Assembly: GCF_003362725.1 (NCBI RefSeq)
Contig: NZ_QKTV01000001.1
Coordinates: 434,001 to 498,000 of the forward strand
Origin: Winogradskyella aurantiaca
GTDB taxonomy: Bacteria > Bacteroidota > Bacteroidia > Flavobacteriales > Flavobacteriaceae
Direction of reading: 5' to 3'
DNA length: 64,000 nt
In this document: piece after piece, positions 26,928 through 37,000 of the stretch
How positions within the stretch are numbered: the first letter of the stretch is position 1
Layout: each line of letters opens with the position of its first letter
The notes under the pieces: model-generated
Databases searched by the model: none
What the model was told of the DNA's origin: nothing
The model's input: the letters and a program-made list of their open reading frames with translations, nothing else
Made by a program: the position numbers and the translations under genes

Positions 26928-27278
26928 ATGTTGGTTCATGTAGTAAAATCTAAAATCCATCGTGTTAAGTGTACAGGTGCTGATTTAAATTATATCGGCA
27001 GCATAACAATTGATCAGGATTTGATGGAAGCAGCAAATATTATTGAAGGTGAAAAAGTTCAGATCGTTAATAATAATAACGGAGAGCGATTAGAAACATA
27101 TGTTATTCCAGGGCCACGTAATTCTGGTGAAATAACATTAAATGGGGCTGCGGCTAGAAAAGTTGCTGTTGGCGACGTACTCATTTTAATCGCCTATGCA
27201 ATGATGGATTTTGAAGAGGCTAAGATATTTAAACCATCTCTGGTATTTCCTGATGAAAATACCAATCTTTTAAAGTAA
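26928..27278 (+). CDS. panD: aspartate 1-decarboxylase
   Basis: A pyruvoyl enzyme producing beta-alanine from aspartate for pantothenate. 116 residues. The self-processing site is visible as YIGSITID (Gly-Ser bond), and the conserved [19 protein letters not shown] follows. It lies in an operon with panC upstream and a membrane protein 4 bases downstream. Confidence 0.97.
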   Translation: MLVHVVKSKIHRVKCTGADLNYIGSITIDQDLMEAANIIEGEKVQIVNNNNGERLETYVIPGPRNSGEITLNGAAARKVAVGDVLILIAYAMMDFEEAKIFKPSLVFPDENTNLLK

Positions 27279-27282
27279 CAAT

Positions 27283-28245
27283 TTGTCTAAAACGGCGAAG
27301 ACCATCTTGAAAATTGGATTACCACTAACCCTGGGATTAGTATTGGTATGGTATTCGCTTAATAAGATATCTGTTCAAGAACTCTATAATTATGCCAAAG
27401 GAGCTAATTATTGGTACATCGCCTTGGGTGTAACATTCGGTATATTAAGTCACGCTTCAAGAGCCTACAGATGGTTATACATGGCCCAGCCATTAGGATT
27501 TAAACCAAAATTTGCCAACAGCTTCATGGCAGTATACGCGGCCTATTTAATTAATATGACAGTTCCACGTGCCGGAGAAATTGCCAGAGCCAGTATTCTT
27601 GCAAACTATGAAGATGTACCATTTGAAAAAGGGTTTGGCACTATTGTTTCAGAACGGGTTGCAGATACCTTAATGTTATTGTTGGTCATTGGGTTAGCAA
27701 TGGTTTATCAATATGATTTTTTGATGGATTTCTTTAATTCCAAGTTTCAAACATCCACACTTGTAACACTTTTAGTTCTAGGATTAGCGTTTGGAAGCCT
27801 TGTAATTCTGTTTGTGTTAAAGTCCAAAGGCAGTATAGCGACGAAGATTCGCAATTTTTTAACAGGACTCCTCGAAGGGGTTTTGAGCATATTTAAGATG
27901 AAAAATAAATGGTACTTCATTGCTCATACCATTTTTATCTGGGTGATGTATGTGTTAATGTTTTATGTAACAACACTATCACTTTCAGAGTTTAGTGCTA
28001 TTCCCTTTGGGGCAGTATTGGTGGGATTCATCTTAGCAAGTTTTAGTATTGCGGCGACGAATGGGGGGATTGGTTCTTTTCCTGAGGCTGTTGTTATTGC
28101 ATTCACTTTATTTAATTTACCAGAAGATCCAAGTCGAGCATTTGGATGGATTATGTGGTCTGCTCAGACTTTAGCCATTATAATTCTTGGGGGGTTATCA
28201 TTGATTTATTTACCTATCTATAACCGTAAGTTAAAAGAGGTATAG
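27283..28245 (+). CDS. lysylphosphatidylglycerol synthase TM-region / UPF0104 family membrane protein (TTG start)
   Basis: A 320-residue polytopic inner-membrane protein with about eight hydrophobic helices. Family landmarks are LSHASRAYRWLYMAQPLG, PRAGEIARASIL and GGIGSFPEAVVIAFTLF. It matches the flippase-like membrane half of MprF but lacks the catalytic aminoacyl-transfer domain. The start is TTG at 27283, 4 bases after panD stops, implying coupling; no ATG in the first 60 codons fits better. The function is not known, with lipid handling inferred. Confidence 0.85.
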   Translation: MSKTAKTILKIGLPLTLGLVLVWYSLNKISVQELYNYAKGANYWYIALGVTFGILSHASRAYRWLYMAQPLGFKPKFANSFMAVYAAYLINMTVPRAGEIARASILANYEDVPFEKGFGTIVSERVADTLMLLLVIGLAMVYQYDFLMDFFNSKFQTSTLVTLLVLGLAFGSLVILFVLKSKGSIATKIRNFLTGLLEGVLSIFKMKNKWYFIAHTIFIWVMYVLMFYVTTLSLSEFSAIPFGAVLVGFILASFSIAATNGGIGSFPEAVVIAFTLFNLPEDPSRAFGWIMWSAQTLAIIILGGLSLIYLPIYNRKLKEV

Positions 28246-28285
28246 AAATATTTTATAACTTGCTTGAGACTATAGCCTTTATTAA

Positions 28286-29434
28286 ATGAAAACCTTCATT
28301 GCAGTAGTTTGCGCCCTACTTCTATTTAATCAGTCCTATTCCCAGGCACTTTACGAAACTTTCGACTCTGGTAAGCTAGAAGATTCCAGACAGCTCAAAA
28401 TTCAAGTTCCAAGAAATTACAATCCAGAAGATAAAAGAGAGTATCCTTTGGTTTTGGTTCTGGATGGAGACTATTTATTTGAACCAGTAGCAGGAAATGT
28501 TGACTATCAGGCCTATTGGGAAGATATCCCAGATTGCATAGTAGTTGGCATATCTCAAGCTTCTTCGAGAAGCCAAGATTTTTTCTATGATAATGAAACC
28601 TTCTTCCCTGCTCATGAAGGGGCTGATTTCTTCGAGTTTATAACCATGGAATTAATACCATATTTAGAGGGTAGTTACAATATATCCGATTTTAGAATCA
28701 TCATTGGACATGACTTAAGTGCCAATTATATAAACTACTATCTTTTTAAAAACCCACCCTTATTTCGTGCCTTCGTATTAATAAGTCCAGATTTTGCACC
28801 AGAAATGGAGAGTCGGCTGCTTCAAAGATTGTCTGGGTTACAGCAAGAGACATTCTATTATATGTCATCTGCAGAGAACGATGTTAAAAGATTAAAAACA
28901 ACTATTGAGGAGTTCCAACCAAAAATTGATACCATTAGTAACTCAAAGTTTCATTACAAATATGATTTTTTTGAGGAAGCTAATCACTATTCGCTCGTAG
29001 GAAGAAGTATTCCAAAAGCGCTCAATCAGATATTTGAACTCTACAAACCAATCAGTTCTGCAGAATACAATGACAAAATTTTACCCTATGAAGGAACACC
29101 ATATGAATACTTAGAGAAAAAGTATGAAGATATCGAGTACTTCTATGGATTTGAAAAACAACTGATAGAGAATGATGTTAGGGCCATTGCCTCAGCGTGC
29201 ATTAAAAAAGATGATTTAGAATCTTTGGAAAAATTGGCAAAGCTGGTTAAAAAAGAATTTCCTGAATCTATGCTAAGCGCCTACTACTCCGGTATGGTAC
29301 AAGAAAAATATGGCAATCTCAAGCGTGCATTGCAGCGTTATCAGTCAGGTCTTTTGTTGGCGCCATCCCAATTTATAGACAAGGAAGTTTTGTTGGAAAA
29401 AATGTATGAGATACAAGATGAATTAAAGAGATAA
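28286..29434 (+). CDS. exported alpha/beta-hydrolase-fold protein, nucleophile replaced by Asp (paralogue 1)
   Basis: 382 residues with a signal peptide (MKTFIAVVCALLLFNQSYSQ). It matches the putative esterase family (esterase D/IroE type): VLVLDGDYLFEPV, the elbow IIGHDLSANY and a late His in EANHYSLV. In active esterases the elbow is GHSxG; here Asp143 stands where Ser should be. The final 90 residues look like one helical TPR-type unit (YYSGMVQEKYGNLKRALQRY). It is followed by a full-length paralogue. Likely periplasmic. It may be a non-hydrolytic binding protein or an enzyme with an Asp nucleophile; both are inference. Confidence 0.8.
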   Translation: MKTFIAVVCALLLFNQSYSQALYETFDSGKLEDSRQLKIQVPRNYNPEDKREYPLVLVLDGDYLFEPVAGNVDYQAYWEDIPDCIVVGISQASSRSQDFFYDNETFFPAHEGADFFEFITMELIPYLEGSYNISDFRIIIGHDLSANYINYYLFKNPPLFRAFVLISPDFAPEMESRLLQRLSGLQQETFYYMSSAENDVKRLKTTIEEFQPKIDTISNSKFHYKYDFFEEANHYSLVGRSIPKALNQIFELYKPISSAEYNDKILPYEGTPYEYLEKKYEDIEYFYGFEKQLIENDVRAIASACIKKDDLESLEKLAKLVKKEFPESMLSAYYSGMVQEKYGNLKRALQRYQSGLLLAPSQFIDKEVLLEKMYEIQDELKR

Positions 29435-29477
29435 ATGCATTTCGTCGAAAAAATGTACACTTAACCGATATTTATTC

Positions 29478-29485
29478 TATATTTG
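29478..29485 (+). promoter_or_regulatory. -7 box before hydrolase paralogue 2
   Basis: TATATTTG, an exact TAnnTTTG match, 25 bases before the ATG at 29511. It suggests the second paralogue can be transcribed on its own. No TTG at the right distance was found. Confidence 0.45.
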
Positions 29486-29510
29486 ACTTCCAAATCAAAC
29501 CGACTGTTCG

Positions 29511-30695
29511 ATGAAAAGGACAATTTCATCCTTATGCCTACTTTTTACCATTAGTGCTTTAATAGCACAGGTGAGTTATAAAGAAATAACTTCGGTAAAG
29601 CTTAATACCCATAGAAAGCTTAAAATTAAACTGCCAAAAGACTACGATCCATCTTCGGAGTTAAAACACCCTGTTATTGTGGTTTTCGATGGTGACTATT
29701 TATTTGAACCTGTAATTGGGCAGGTAGATTTTCAAACGTATTTTGATGATATGCCTGGATCAATTGTTGTTGGTGTCGTTCAAGGTAAGGAACGTTTTTA
29801 TGATGGCTATGTTGATGATGTTTCTGGTTTGCCAACAGAATCGGGATTAAGATTTCATGATTTTGTAAAAAAAGAACTCCTCCCTTATCTGGACGCAAAT
29901 TATAAGACAAGTAAATTTAGAGTCGCTGTTGGTCATGATTTAATGGGAAATTATATCAATTCCTTTTTATTCCAAGAAGAGCAAGCTTTTCAGGCTTATG
30001 TTGTTATTAGTCCAGATTACAAAGGGGCAATAGAAAGTCAATTACCAGAACGCCTTGGCTACCTTCAAAATCAAATTTTCTATTATTTGGCTACTTCAGA
30101 TAAAGATGTACGGTATATACGGAATTCGGTTGAAAATACAGATGAGGCATTATCATCTCTGGAGAATCAAAATTTAACTTATTACTTCGATAATTTTAAA
30201 GGCGAAACCCATTATACCTTAGTCACAAGTGCCATATCTAGGGCATTTGACAAGATATTTGATATTTATAAACCATTGAGGGAAAAAGAAATTGAAGAAA
30301 AGGTTCTCCCTTACGATGGGACGCTCGATAAGTACATAACGGATAGGTACAGACGAATAGAGGACTTATTTGGTATTGAAAAACCAATTACAGAAGAAGA
30401 ATTAGAAAAAGTAGTTAAGGTAGCAGAACAAAGAGAGGACCTAGAGTCGCTATACAAGCTAGGTAAACTAACACAAAAGCTATATCCTGATTCCCCACAA
30501 GGAACCTATTACTTGGCCATGCACGCGGATCGGGTAGGTAAAAAGAAGAAAGCGGCTAAACTATATGAAGCGGCACTTGCTATGGGGGATTCTCCTGTCA
30601 TTGATAAAGAATTTATTATGGCAATGGTTGAGGAAACTAATCTTGCAACCGAAGATTTAGAAACAGAAGAGGAGGACGAAGATGAAGAGAACTAG
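29511..30695 (+). CDS. exported alpha/beta-hydrolase-fold protein, nucleophile replaced by Asp (paralogue 2)
   Basis: 394 residues, similar throughout to the preceding gene. It has a signal peptide (MKRTISSLCLLFTISALIAQ), VVFDGDYLFEPVIGQVDFQ, the elbow VAVGHDLMGNY with Asp again at residue 143, and His in GETHYTLV. The C-terminal helical TPR-like part (YYLAMHADRVGKKKKAAKLY) is kept, and the protein ends in a strongly acidic tail (EEEDEDEEN) missing in paralogue 1. The tail codes over the start of a small ORF in another frame (30682). The tandem duplication has kept the Ser-to-Asp change in both copies. Confidence 0.8.
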   Translation: MKRTISSLCLLFTISALIAQVSYKEITSVKLNTHRKLKIKLPKDYDPSSELKHPVIVVFDGDYLFEPVIGQVDFQTYFDDMPGSIVVGVVQGKERFYDGYVDDVSGLPTESGLRFHDFVKKELLPYLDANYKTSKFRVAVGHDLMGNYINSFLFQEEQAFQAYVVISPDYKGAIESQLPERLGYLQNQIFYYLATSDKDVRYIRNSVENTDEALSSLENQNLTYYFDNFKGETHYTLVTSAISRAFDKIFDIYKPLREKEIEEKVLPYDGTLDKYITDRYRRIEDLFGIEKPITEEELEKVVKVAEQREDLESLYKLGKLTQKLYPDSPQGTYYLAMHADRVGKKKKAAKLYEAALAMGDSPVIDKEFIMAMVEETNLATEDLETEEEDEDEEN

Positions 30696-30834
30696 AAAGG
30701 CCCCATATGCGACCGATTACTATTTTGAAGGTTTTTACATTTTCATGAAGGATAGTATGGTCAATAACTGGCAGACCAAAATTGCCGTTGTAAAATTTAT
30801 TACAATCATCTCCTGGTTTAAGACTGGAATTTAA
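30682..30834 (+). CDS. small basic/aromatic protein (50 aa), hypothetical
   Basis: An ATG ORF overlapping the last 14 bases of the preceding gene and coding for MKRTRKAPYATDYYFEGFYI... (50 residues, rich in Lys, Phe, Tyr, with a weakly hydrophobic C-terminus). It occupies most of the 190-base gap before radA, and its start overlap fits translational coupling. No known domain was recognised. It could be a chance ORF; conservation in relatives would settle it. Confidence 0.4.
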   Translation: MKRTRKAPYATDYYFEGFYIFMKDSMVNNWQTKIAVVKFITIISWFKTGI

Positions 30835-30884
30835 AATTGTGTTACTTTAGTTTTTTATTCTTGGATCATTTCTGATTAGAATTT

Positions 30885-32246
30885 ATGGCTAAAGTCAAAA
30901 CTGCCTTCTATTGTCAAAACTGTGGTGCTCAGTATGCCAAATGGCAAGGGCAATGTAATTCTTGTAAACAATGGAATACCATCGCTGAAGAGGTTATTCA
31001 GAAACCTCAAAAGAATGATTGGAAGTCCAATTCGTCAACAACTTCTCAACGCACTTCAAAGCCACTACGTATCAATGAGATCGATGTGACTCAGGAGGCG
31101 CGATTAAACATGCAGGATACTGAGTTTAATCGTGTTTTAGGTGGTGGAATGGTTCCTGGATCACTAACACTTTTAGGTGGGGAACCTGGTATAGGAAAAA
31201 GCACCTTGCTACTTCAAATAGCATTACAACTTCCCTATAAAACACTGTATGTTTCTGGGGAAGAAAGTCAGAAACAGATAAAAATGCGTGCAGAACGTGT
31301 GGATCCAAATTCTGAGAACTGCTTTATCCTCACAGAAACTAAAACTCAAAATATCTTTAAGCAAGTTGAAGATCTAGAGCCAGATATAGTTGTTATTGAC
31401 TCAATTCAAACGCTTCATAGCGATTATATAGAATCATCAGCCGGAAGTATTTCACAGATTAAAGAATGTACAACTGAGTTGATCAAATTCGCAAAAGAAA
31501 CTGCAACTCCAGTTTTGTTGATTGGTCATATAACCAAAGATGGTCATATCGCAGGGCCAAAAATATTGGAGCATATGGTCGATACTGTGTTACAGTTTGA
31601 GGGGGACAGGAACCATGTATTTAGAATTTTAAGGGCGCATAAAAACCGTTTCGGGTCTACCAATGAATTAGGTATTTATGAGATGCTAGGATCCGGACTC
31701 AGACAGGTTAGCAATCCCTCAGAAATTTTAATCTCAGAAAAAGACGGAGAATTATCAGGAAATGCCATATCCGCTACACTGGAAGGCATGCGACCCTTAA
31801 TGATTGAAGTTCAGGCCCTCGTAAGTACAGCTGTTTATGGCACTCCTCAACGATCGGCTACCGGGTTTAATGCAAAGCGCCTTAATATGCTATTAGCAGT
31901 TTTAGAAAAACGTGCTGGCTTTAGATTGGGGGCAAAAGATGTATTCTTAAATATTACAGGTGGTATAAGTGTTGATGATCCTGCAATTGATTTGGCTGTT
32001 GTCGCGGCTATTTTATCTTCCAATGAAGACGTGCCCATTTCTAGTGATTTTTGTTTTGCGGCTGAGGTGGGTTTGTCGGGTGAAGTACGTCCAGTACAAC
32101 GAGTTGATCAACGTATTCAGGAGGCCGAAAAACTTGGTTTTTCAACTATTTTCGTTTCTAAATACAATAAGATCTCTTTGAAAAATAGTTCGATAAAGGT
32201 GCAGTTAATTACGAAGGTTGAAGATCTAACTAGTTTTTTGATTTAG
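30885..32246 (+). CDS. radA: DNA repair protein RadA
   Basis: A RecA-like branch-migration ATPase/helicase acting on recombination intermediates. 453 residues. Domains in order: C4 zinc finger (Cys10, 13, 24, 27; FYCQNCGAQYAKWQGQC), ATPase with Walker A GEPGIGKST, the RadA-specific KNRFGST motif, and a C-terminal Lon-protease-like domain (GGISVDDPAIDLAVVAAI). It stands alone on the plus strand. Confidence 0.97.
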   Translation: MAKVKTAFYCQNCGAQYAKWQGQCNSCKQWNTIAEEVIQKPQKNDWKSNSSTTSQRTSKPLRINEIDVTQEARLNMQDTEFNRVLGGGMVPGSLTLLGGEPGIGKSTLLLQIALQLPYKTLYVSGEESQKQIKMRAERVDPNSENCFILTETKTQNIFKQVEDLEPDIVVIDSIQTLHSDYIESSAGSISQIKECTTELIKFAKETATPVLLIGHITKDGHIAGPKILEHMVDTVLQFEGDRNHVFRILRAHKNRFGSTNELGIYEMLGSGLRQVSNPSEILISEKDGELSGNAISATLEGMRPLMIEVQALVSTAVYGTPQRSATGFNAKRLNMLLAVLEKRAGFRLGAKDVFLNITGGISVDDPAIDLAVVAAILSSNEDVPISSDFCFAAEVGLSGEVRPVQRVDQRIQEAEKLGFSTIFVSKYNKISLKNSSIKVQLITKVEDLTSFLI

Positions 32247-32314
32247 AGTTTTAAATTCTCTCGTTTAATCTAGGAGTTCACGGATTTTTAATTACTGAAC
32301 TAAACAATCAATAA

Positions 32315-33934
32315 ATGAAGTATTTCTATTCCTTAGCATGTTTATTATTGTTGGCTTGTAACAACAGTGATGATAAGGTAAATAGTGCTACCAATGTACC
32401 TCCTAATATTGTCTTTATTATCACAGATGACCATGCGTATCAGGCTTTAAGTGCATATGAGGATCATTTGATCCAAACGCCTAATATAGATCGCATAGCA
32501 AAAGAGGGGATGCTATTTGAAAAAGCTTATGTCTCAAATTCTATATGCTCCCCCAGTAGGGCTGTGGCGCTTACTGGTAAATTGAGTCATTTGAATAGTG
32601 TACGCGATAATTTGGATGTATTTGATACGACAATGGTTACCTTTCCAAAATTGCTTCAAACAGGTGGCTATGAAACGGCCATTTATGGGAAGTGGCATTT
32701 AAAATCAGAACCTAAGGGGTTTGATTTTTGGGAGGTGCTTCCTGACCAGGGGCATTATTACGATCCAGAATTCCTGACTGAAAATGGTGAGATAAAGGAG
32801 GATGGCTATGTTACGGATGTTATTACTGATAAGGCCATAGAGTATCTTAAAAATAAACGGGATAAGTCCAAACCTTTCATGCTTATGTACAATCACAAGG
32901 CACCACATAGGCAATGGTGGCCAAGTATGGAAGATTTAAGAGCTTTCAAAGACCAAAAGATTCCAGTGCCTGAATCCTTTTTTGATGATTATAAGACCAA
33001 GAGCCCGGCTTCCAAGGAGGCCGAAATGCGGATTGCCGATCATATGGCCCTGAGTGCCGATAATAAGATTCATCCGGATATTCTTGAAAAACTTAATTAC
33101 AACGAGTTCTTAGATTGGTATGAAGGAGCCTACTTAGAGCGTTTAAGTCGTCTGTCTGAGGAGGAGCAAAAAGCCTGGCAAGAAGTCTATGGTCCAATTA
33201 ATGAAGAATTTGAATCCAATGCCCCCAAGGGACAAGCTCTGGCCCTTTGGAAATACCAGCGTTATATGGAAGATTACCTGGGTGTTATTTCAAGTGTGGA
33301 TAGAAATATTGGTCGCGTTTTGGACGAGTTGGACAATTCAGGCTTAACTGAAAACACCATGGTTATTTACACCTCCGATCAAGGCTTTTATTTAGGGGAG
33401 CACGGCTGGTTTGATAAACGGTTTATGTATGAAGAATCGTTTAGGACTCCGTTGTTAGTGAGATATCCTAAGCTTATAAAACCTGGGAGTTCAGATAAGC
33501 ATCTTGTTCAGAACATTGATTTTGCTCCTACTGTTTTAGAGGTAGCCGGTGTGCCCATTCCAGAAGATATGCAAGGTCGCAGTCTGGTACCCTTATTAAA
33601 TTCTGATACTGTGGAATGGCGTGACGCTCTGTATTATCATTACTACGAATACCCTGGTATTCATATGGTTAAACGTCATTATGGGGTGCGGACAGAGCGC
33701 TACAAACTCATACGCTTTTACTATAATGTAGAAGCCTGGGAATTGTATGATTTACAAACCGATCCTCAGGAATTGAATAATGTCTACGATACTCCTGAAT
33801 ATGCTGAGGTTCAGACCCAAATGCATGATAAACTGGAAGAAATTCGTATTCAATACAAGGATGCTTCAGATAGCCTTAATCAAGATTGGATAGATAAAGA
33901 TATTGAAAGGCTAAAGAGCCTAGGCTGGGACTGA
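32315..33934 (+). CDS. sulfatase lipoprotein (formylglycine type)
   Basis: 539 residues. The N-terminus is a lipoprotein signal (LLLLAC, Cys15). The sulfatase domain begins at about residue 28 (PPNIVFIITDDHAYQA). The formylglycine-forming motif is CSPSR with Cys78 as the modified residue, followed by TGK. YTSDQGFYLGEHGWFDKR carries the metal-binding DQG and the conserved His/Lys. The C-terminal subdomain (WELYDLQTDPQELNNVY) is typical of polysaccharide or glycosaminoglycan sulfatases. Its anchoring suggests action on sulfated glycans outside the inner membrane. It is not in a polysaccharide utilisation cluster here, and the substrate is unknown. Confidence 0.92.
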   Translation: MKYFYSLACLLLLACNNSDDKVNSATNVPPNIVFIITDDHAYQALSAYEDHLIQTPNIDRIAKEGMLFEKAYVSNSICSPSRAVALTGKLSHLNSVRDNLDVFDTTMVTFPKLLQTGGYETAIYGKWHLKSEPKGFDFWEVLPDQGHYYDPEFLTENGEIKEDGYVTDVITDKAIEYLKNKRDKSKPFMLMYNHKAPHRQWWPSMEDLRAFKDQKIPVPESFFDDYKTKSPASKEAEMRIADHMALSADNKIHPDILEKLNYNEFLDWYEGAYLERLSRLSEEEQKAWQEVYGPINEEFESNAPKGQALALWKYQRYMEDYLGVISSVDRNIGRVLDELDNSGLTENTMVIYTSDQGFYLGEHGWFDKRFMYEESFRTPLLVRYPKLIKPGSSDKHLVQNIDFAPTVLEVAGVPIPEDMQGRSLVPLLNSDTVEWRDALYYHYYEYPGIHMVKRHYGVRTERYKLIRFYYNVEAWELYDLQTDPQELNNVYDTPEYAEVQTQMHDKLEEIRIQYKDASDSLNQDWIDKDIERLKSLGWD

Positions 33935-34002
33935 CCTAAGTCAAGATTTAGTTAGGCTTTAAAGTCCTAGAGAATAGTCTAAAATATTTCCTTAAAAATC
34001 AT

Positions 34003-34010
34003 TAATTTCG
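34003..34010 (+). promoter_or_regulatory. -7-like box of ileS
   Basis: TAATTTCG, one base from TAnnTTTG, 23 bases upstream of the ileS ATG. No good -33 TTG is present. Confidence 0.35.
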
Positions 34011-34033
34011 CAACCTTATTAGAATTGCGAGTA

Positions 34034-37000
34034 ATGAGTGTAAAGTTCCCTGAATATAAAGGACTTAACTTGTCAAAAGTTGCAGAAGAGATTCTGAGCT
34101 ATTGGCAGGACAACGATATCTTTCAAAAAAGTGTCAGTACTAGAGAAGGCAAGGAGCCTTATGTATTTTTTGAAGGTCCCCCATCTGCAAATGGACTTCC
34201 TGGGGTGCACCATGTATTAGCAAGGGCCATTAAGGATATTTTTCCCAGGTACAAGACCATGAAAGGGTATCAGGTGAAGCGCAAGGCTGGCTGGGATACG
34301 CATGGCTTACCTGTTGAATTGGGTGTAGAAAAAGAGCTGGGCATTACCAAAGAAGATATTGGCACCAAGATCACCGTAGAAGAATACAATGAGGCTTGTA
34401 AAAAAGCCGTAATGCGCTACACGGATATTTGGAACGATTTGACTCAAAAAATGGGTTATTGGGTAGATATGGATGACCCTTATATCACCTACAAATCCAA
34501 GTATATGGAAAGTGTATGGTGGTTACTCAAGCAGATTTATGATAAGGACCTCTTGTACAAAGGATACACCATTCAACCGTATTCTCCTAAGGCAGGAACT
34601 GGTCTTAGTTCACATGAGCTTAACCAGCCAGGAACCTATCAAGATGTTACGGATACTACCGTAACAGCTCAATTTAAAGCGGTTGAAGCATCACTACCTG
34701 AGTTTTTAAAGGATGAAGGTGATATTCATTTTCTGGCCTGGACGACAACTCCTTGGACCTTGCCAAGTAATACGGCCTTAACCGTCGGTCCAAAAATTGA
34801 CTATGTATTGGTGCAATCTTACAATCAATACACCTTTGAACCGATTAAGGTTGTTTTAGCCAAAGCCTTAGTTAGCAAGCAATTTACAGGAAAATATTTT
34901 GAAGCTGAATCAGATGAGCAATTAGTCTCTTATACCAAGGAGGACAAGAAAATACCTTTCAAAGTATTAAAAGAATTTAAAGGTTCGGACTTAGTTGAGA
35001 TTCGTTACGAACAACTTTTACAATACACATTGCCAAATGACCATGCTGAAAATGCCTTCAGAGTCATTTCAGGTGATTTTGTAACCACTGAAGATGGTAC
35101 AGGTATTGTGCATACGGCGCCAACATTTGGTGCCGATGATGCCTTTGTTGCCAAGCAGGTGACCCCTGAAGTACCACCTATGTTGGTCAAGGATAAGAAT
35201 GGAAACTTAGTGCCATTAGTAGACCTTCAAGGACGCTTTAGACCAGAAGTTGGTGATGGTTTAGGTGGAAAATATGTGAAGAACGAGTACTACAACGATG
35301 GTGAAGCTCCAAAGCGTTCCGTAGATGTTGAATTAGCTATAGTTCTTAAGACAGACAATAAGGCCTTTAAGGTTGAAAAATACAAGCACAGCTATCCAAA
35401 CTGTTGGAGAACAGATAAACCAATTCTTTATTACCCATTGGATTCCTGGTTTATAAAAGTAACTGACGTCAAAGACCGCATGTTTGAGTTGAACAACACC
35501 ATTAACTGGAAACCAAAATCAACTGGCGAAGGTCGTTTTGGAAATTGGTTGGCCAACGCTAACGACTGGAATTTATCCCGTTCTAGATTTTGGGGAATAC
35601 CACTACCAATCTGGAGAACAGAGGATGGAAAACAACAAAAGTGTATTGGTTCAATAGAAGAGTTACAGTCTGAAATTGATAGGGCGGTTGCCGCTGGATT
35701 AATGGACAGTAATCCAATTGCTGACTTTGAAGTAGGTAATATGGATGAAGCTAATTATGACCTTGTGGATCTTCACAAAAATGTGGTTGATAAGATCACC
35801 TTAGTGTCTGAGTCCGGTCAGGCTATGCAGCGAGAATCAGACCTTATCGATGTCTGGTTCGATTCTGGTTCCATGCCTTATGCACAATGGCATTACCCTT
35901 TTGAAAATGCTCATTTAATTGATAATAAAGAAGCCTTTCCAGCTAATTTTATAGCCGAGGGAGTAGATCAAACACGAGGATGGTTTTATACCCTGCACGC
36001 CATAGCAACCATGGTTTTTGATTCTGTGGCTTATAAGAATGTGGTTTCTAATGGCTTGGTTCTTGATAAGAACGGTCAAAAGATGTCCAAGCGTCTTGGG
36101 AATGCAGTTGATCCTTTTGAAACCCTTGATAAGTACGGTGCAGATGCTACTAGGTGGTATATGATTAGCAATGCCAATCCTTGGGACAATCTAAAATTTG
36201 ATCTAGAAGGAGTAGAAGAGGTGAGTAGAAAATTCTTTGGTACGCTCTACAATACCTATTCCTTCTTCAGTTTATACACCAATATTGATGCCTTTTCATA
36301 CGCAGAAGTGGATATTCTGCATGATGAGCGACCAGAATTGGACCGTTGGATTCTGTCTGAATTGAATACCTTAATAAAAAAGGTTGATGCCTATTATGCA
36401 GATTACGAACCTACCAAGGCCGCAAGAGCAATATCTGATTTTACTCAAGATTATTTAAGTAACTGGTATGTGCGTTTGAGTAGAAGGCGTTTTTGGAAAG
36501 GGGATTATGAGACTGATAAAATATCGGCTTATCAGACATTGTATACCTGTATGGTTACCCTTGCAAAGTTAGGAGCACCAATTGCACCCTTCTTTATGGA
36601 TCGCTTGTATTTGGATCTTACAAAAGCTACAGATAAAGATGCTTTTGAAAGTGTGCATTTAGCGGATTTTCCTGTCGCTAATGAAAATTTAATAGACAAG
36701 GTCCTAGAGCGCAAAATGGAGAACGCTCAGACTATCGCGTCATTGGTATTGTCCTTAAGGGCAAAAGAAAAGATTAAGGTGAGACAGCCGCTGCAGAAAA
36801 TCATGATTCCAGTGGATTCAGAACTTCAAAAACAAGAGATAGAAGCGGTTTCTAACTTAATAAAACACGAGGTCAACGTAAAAAGTATTGAGCTTTTAGA
36901 AGATGCCTCAGACATTCTTGTTAAAAAGATTAAACCAAATTTTAAGGCCTTAGGTCCTCGATTTGGAAAAGATATGAAATTGATTTCCAGTGCTATAAAT

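Noticed and set aside
33935-33960. Terminator after the sulfatase gene
   Set aside because: Only a weak CCTAA/TTAGG pairing with a long loop and no T run.
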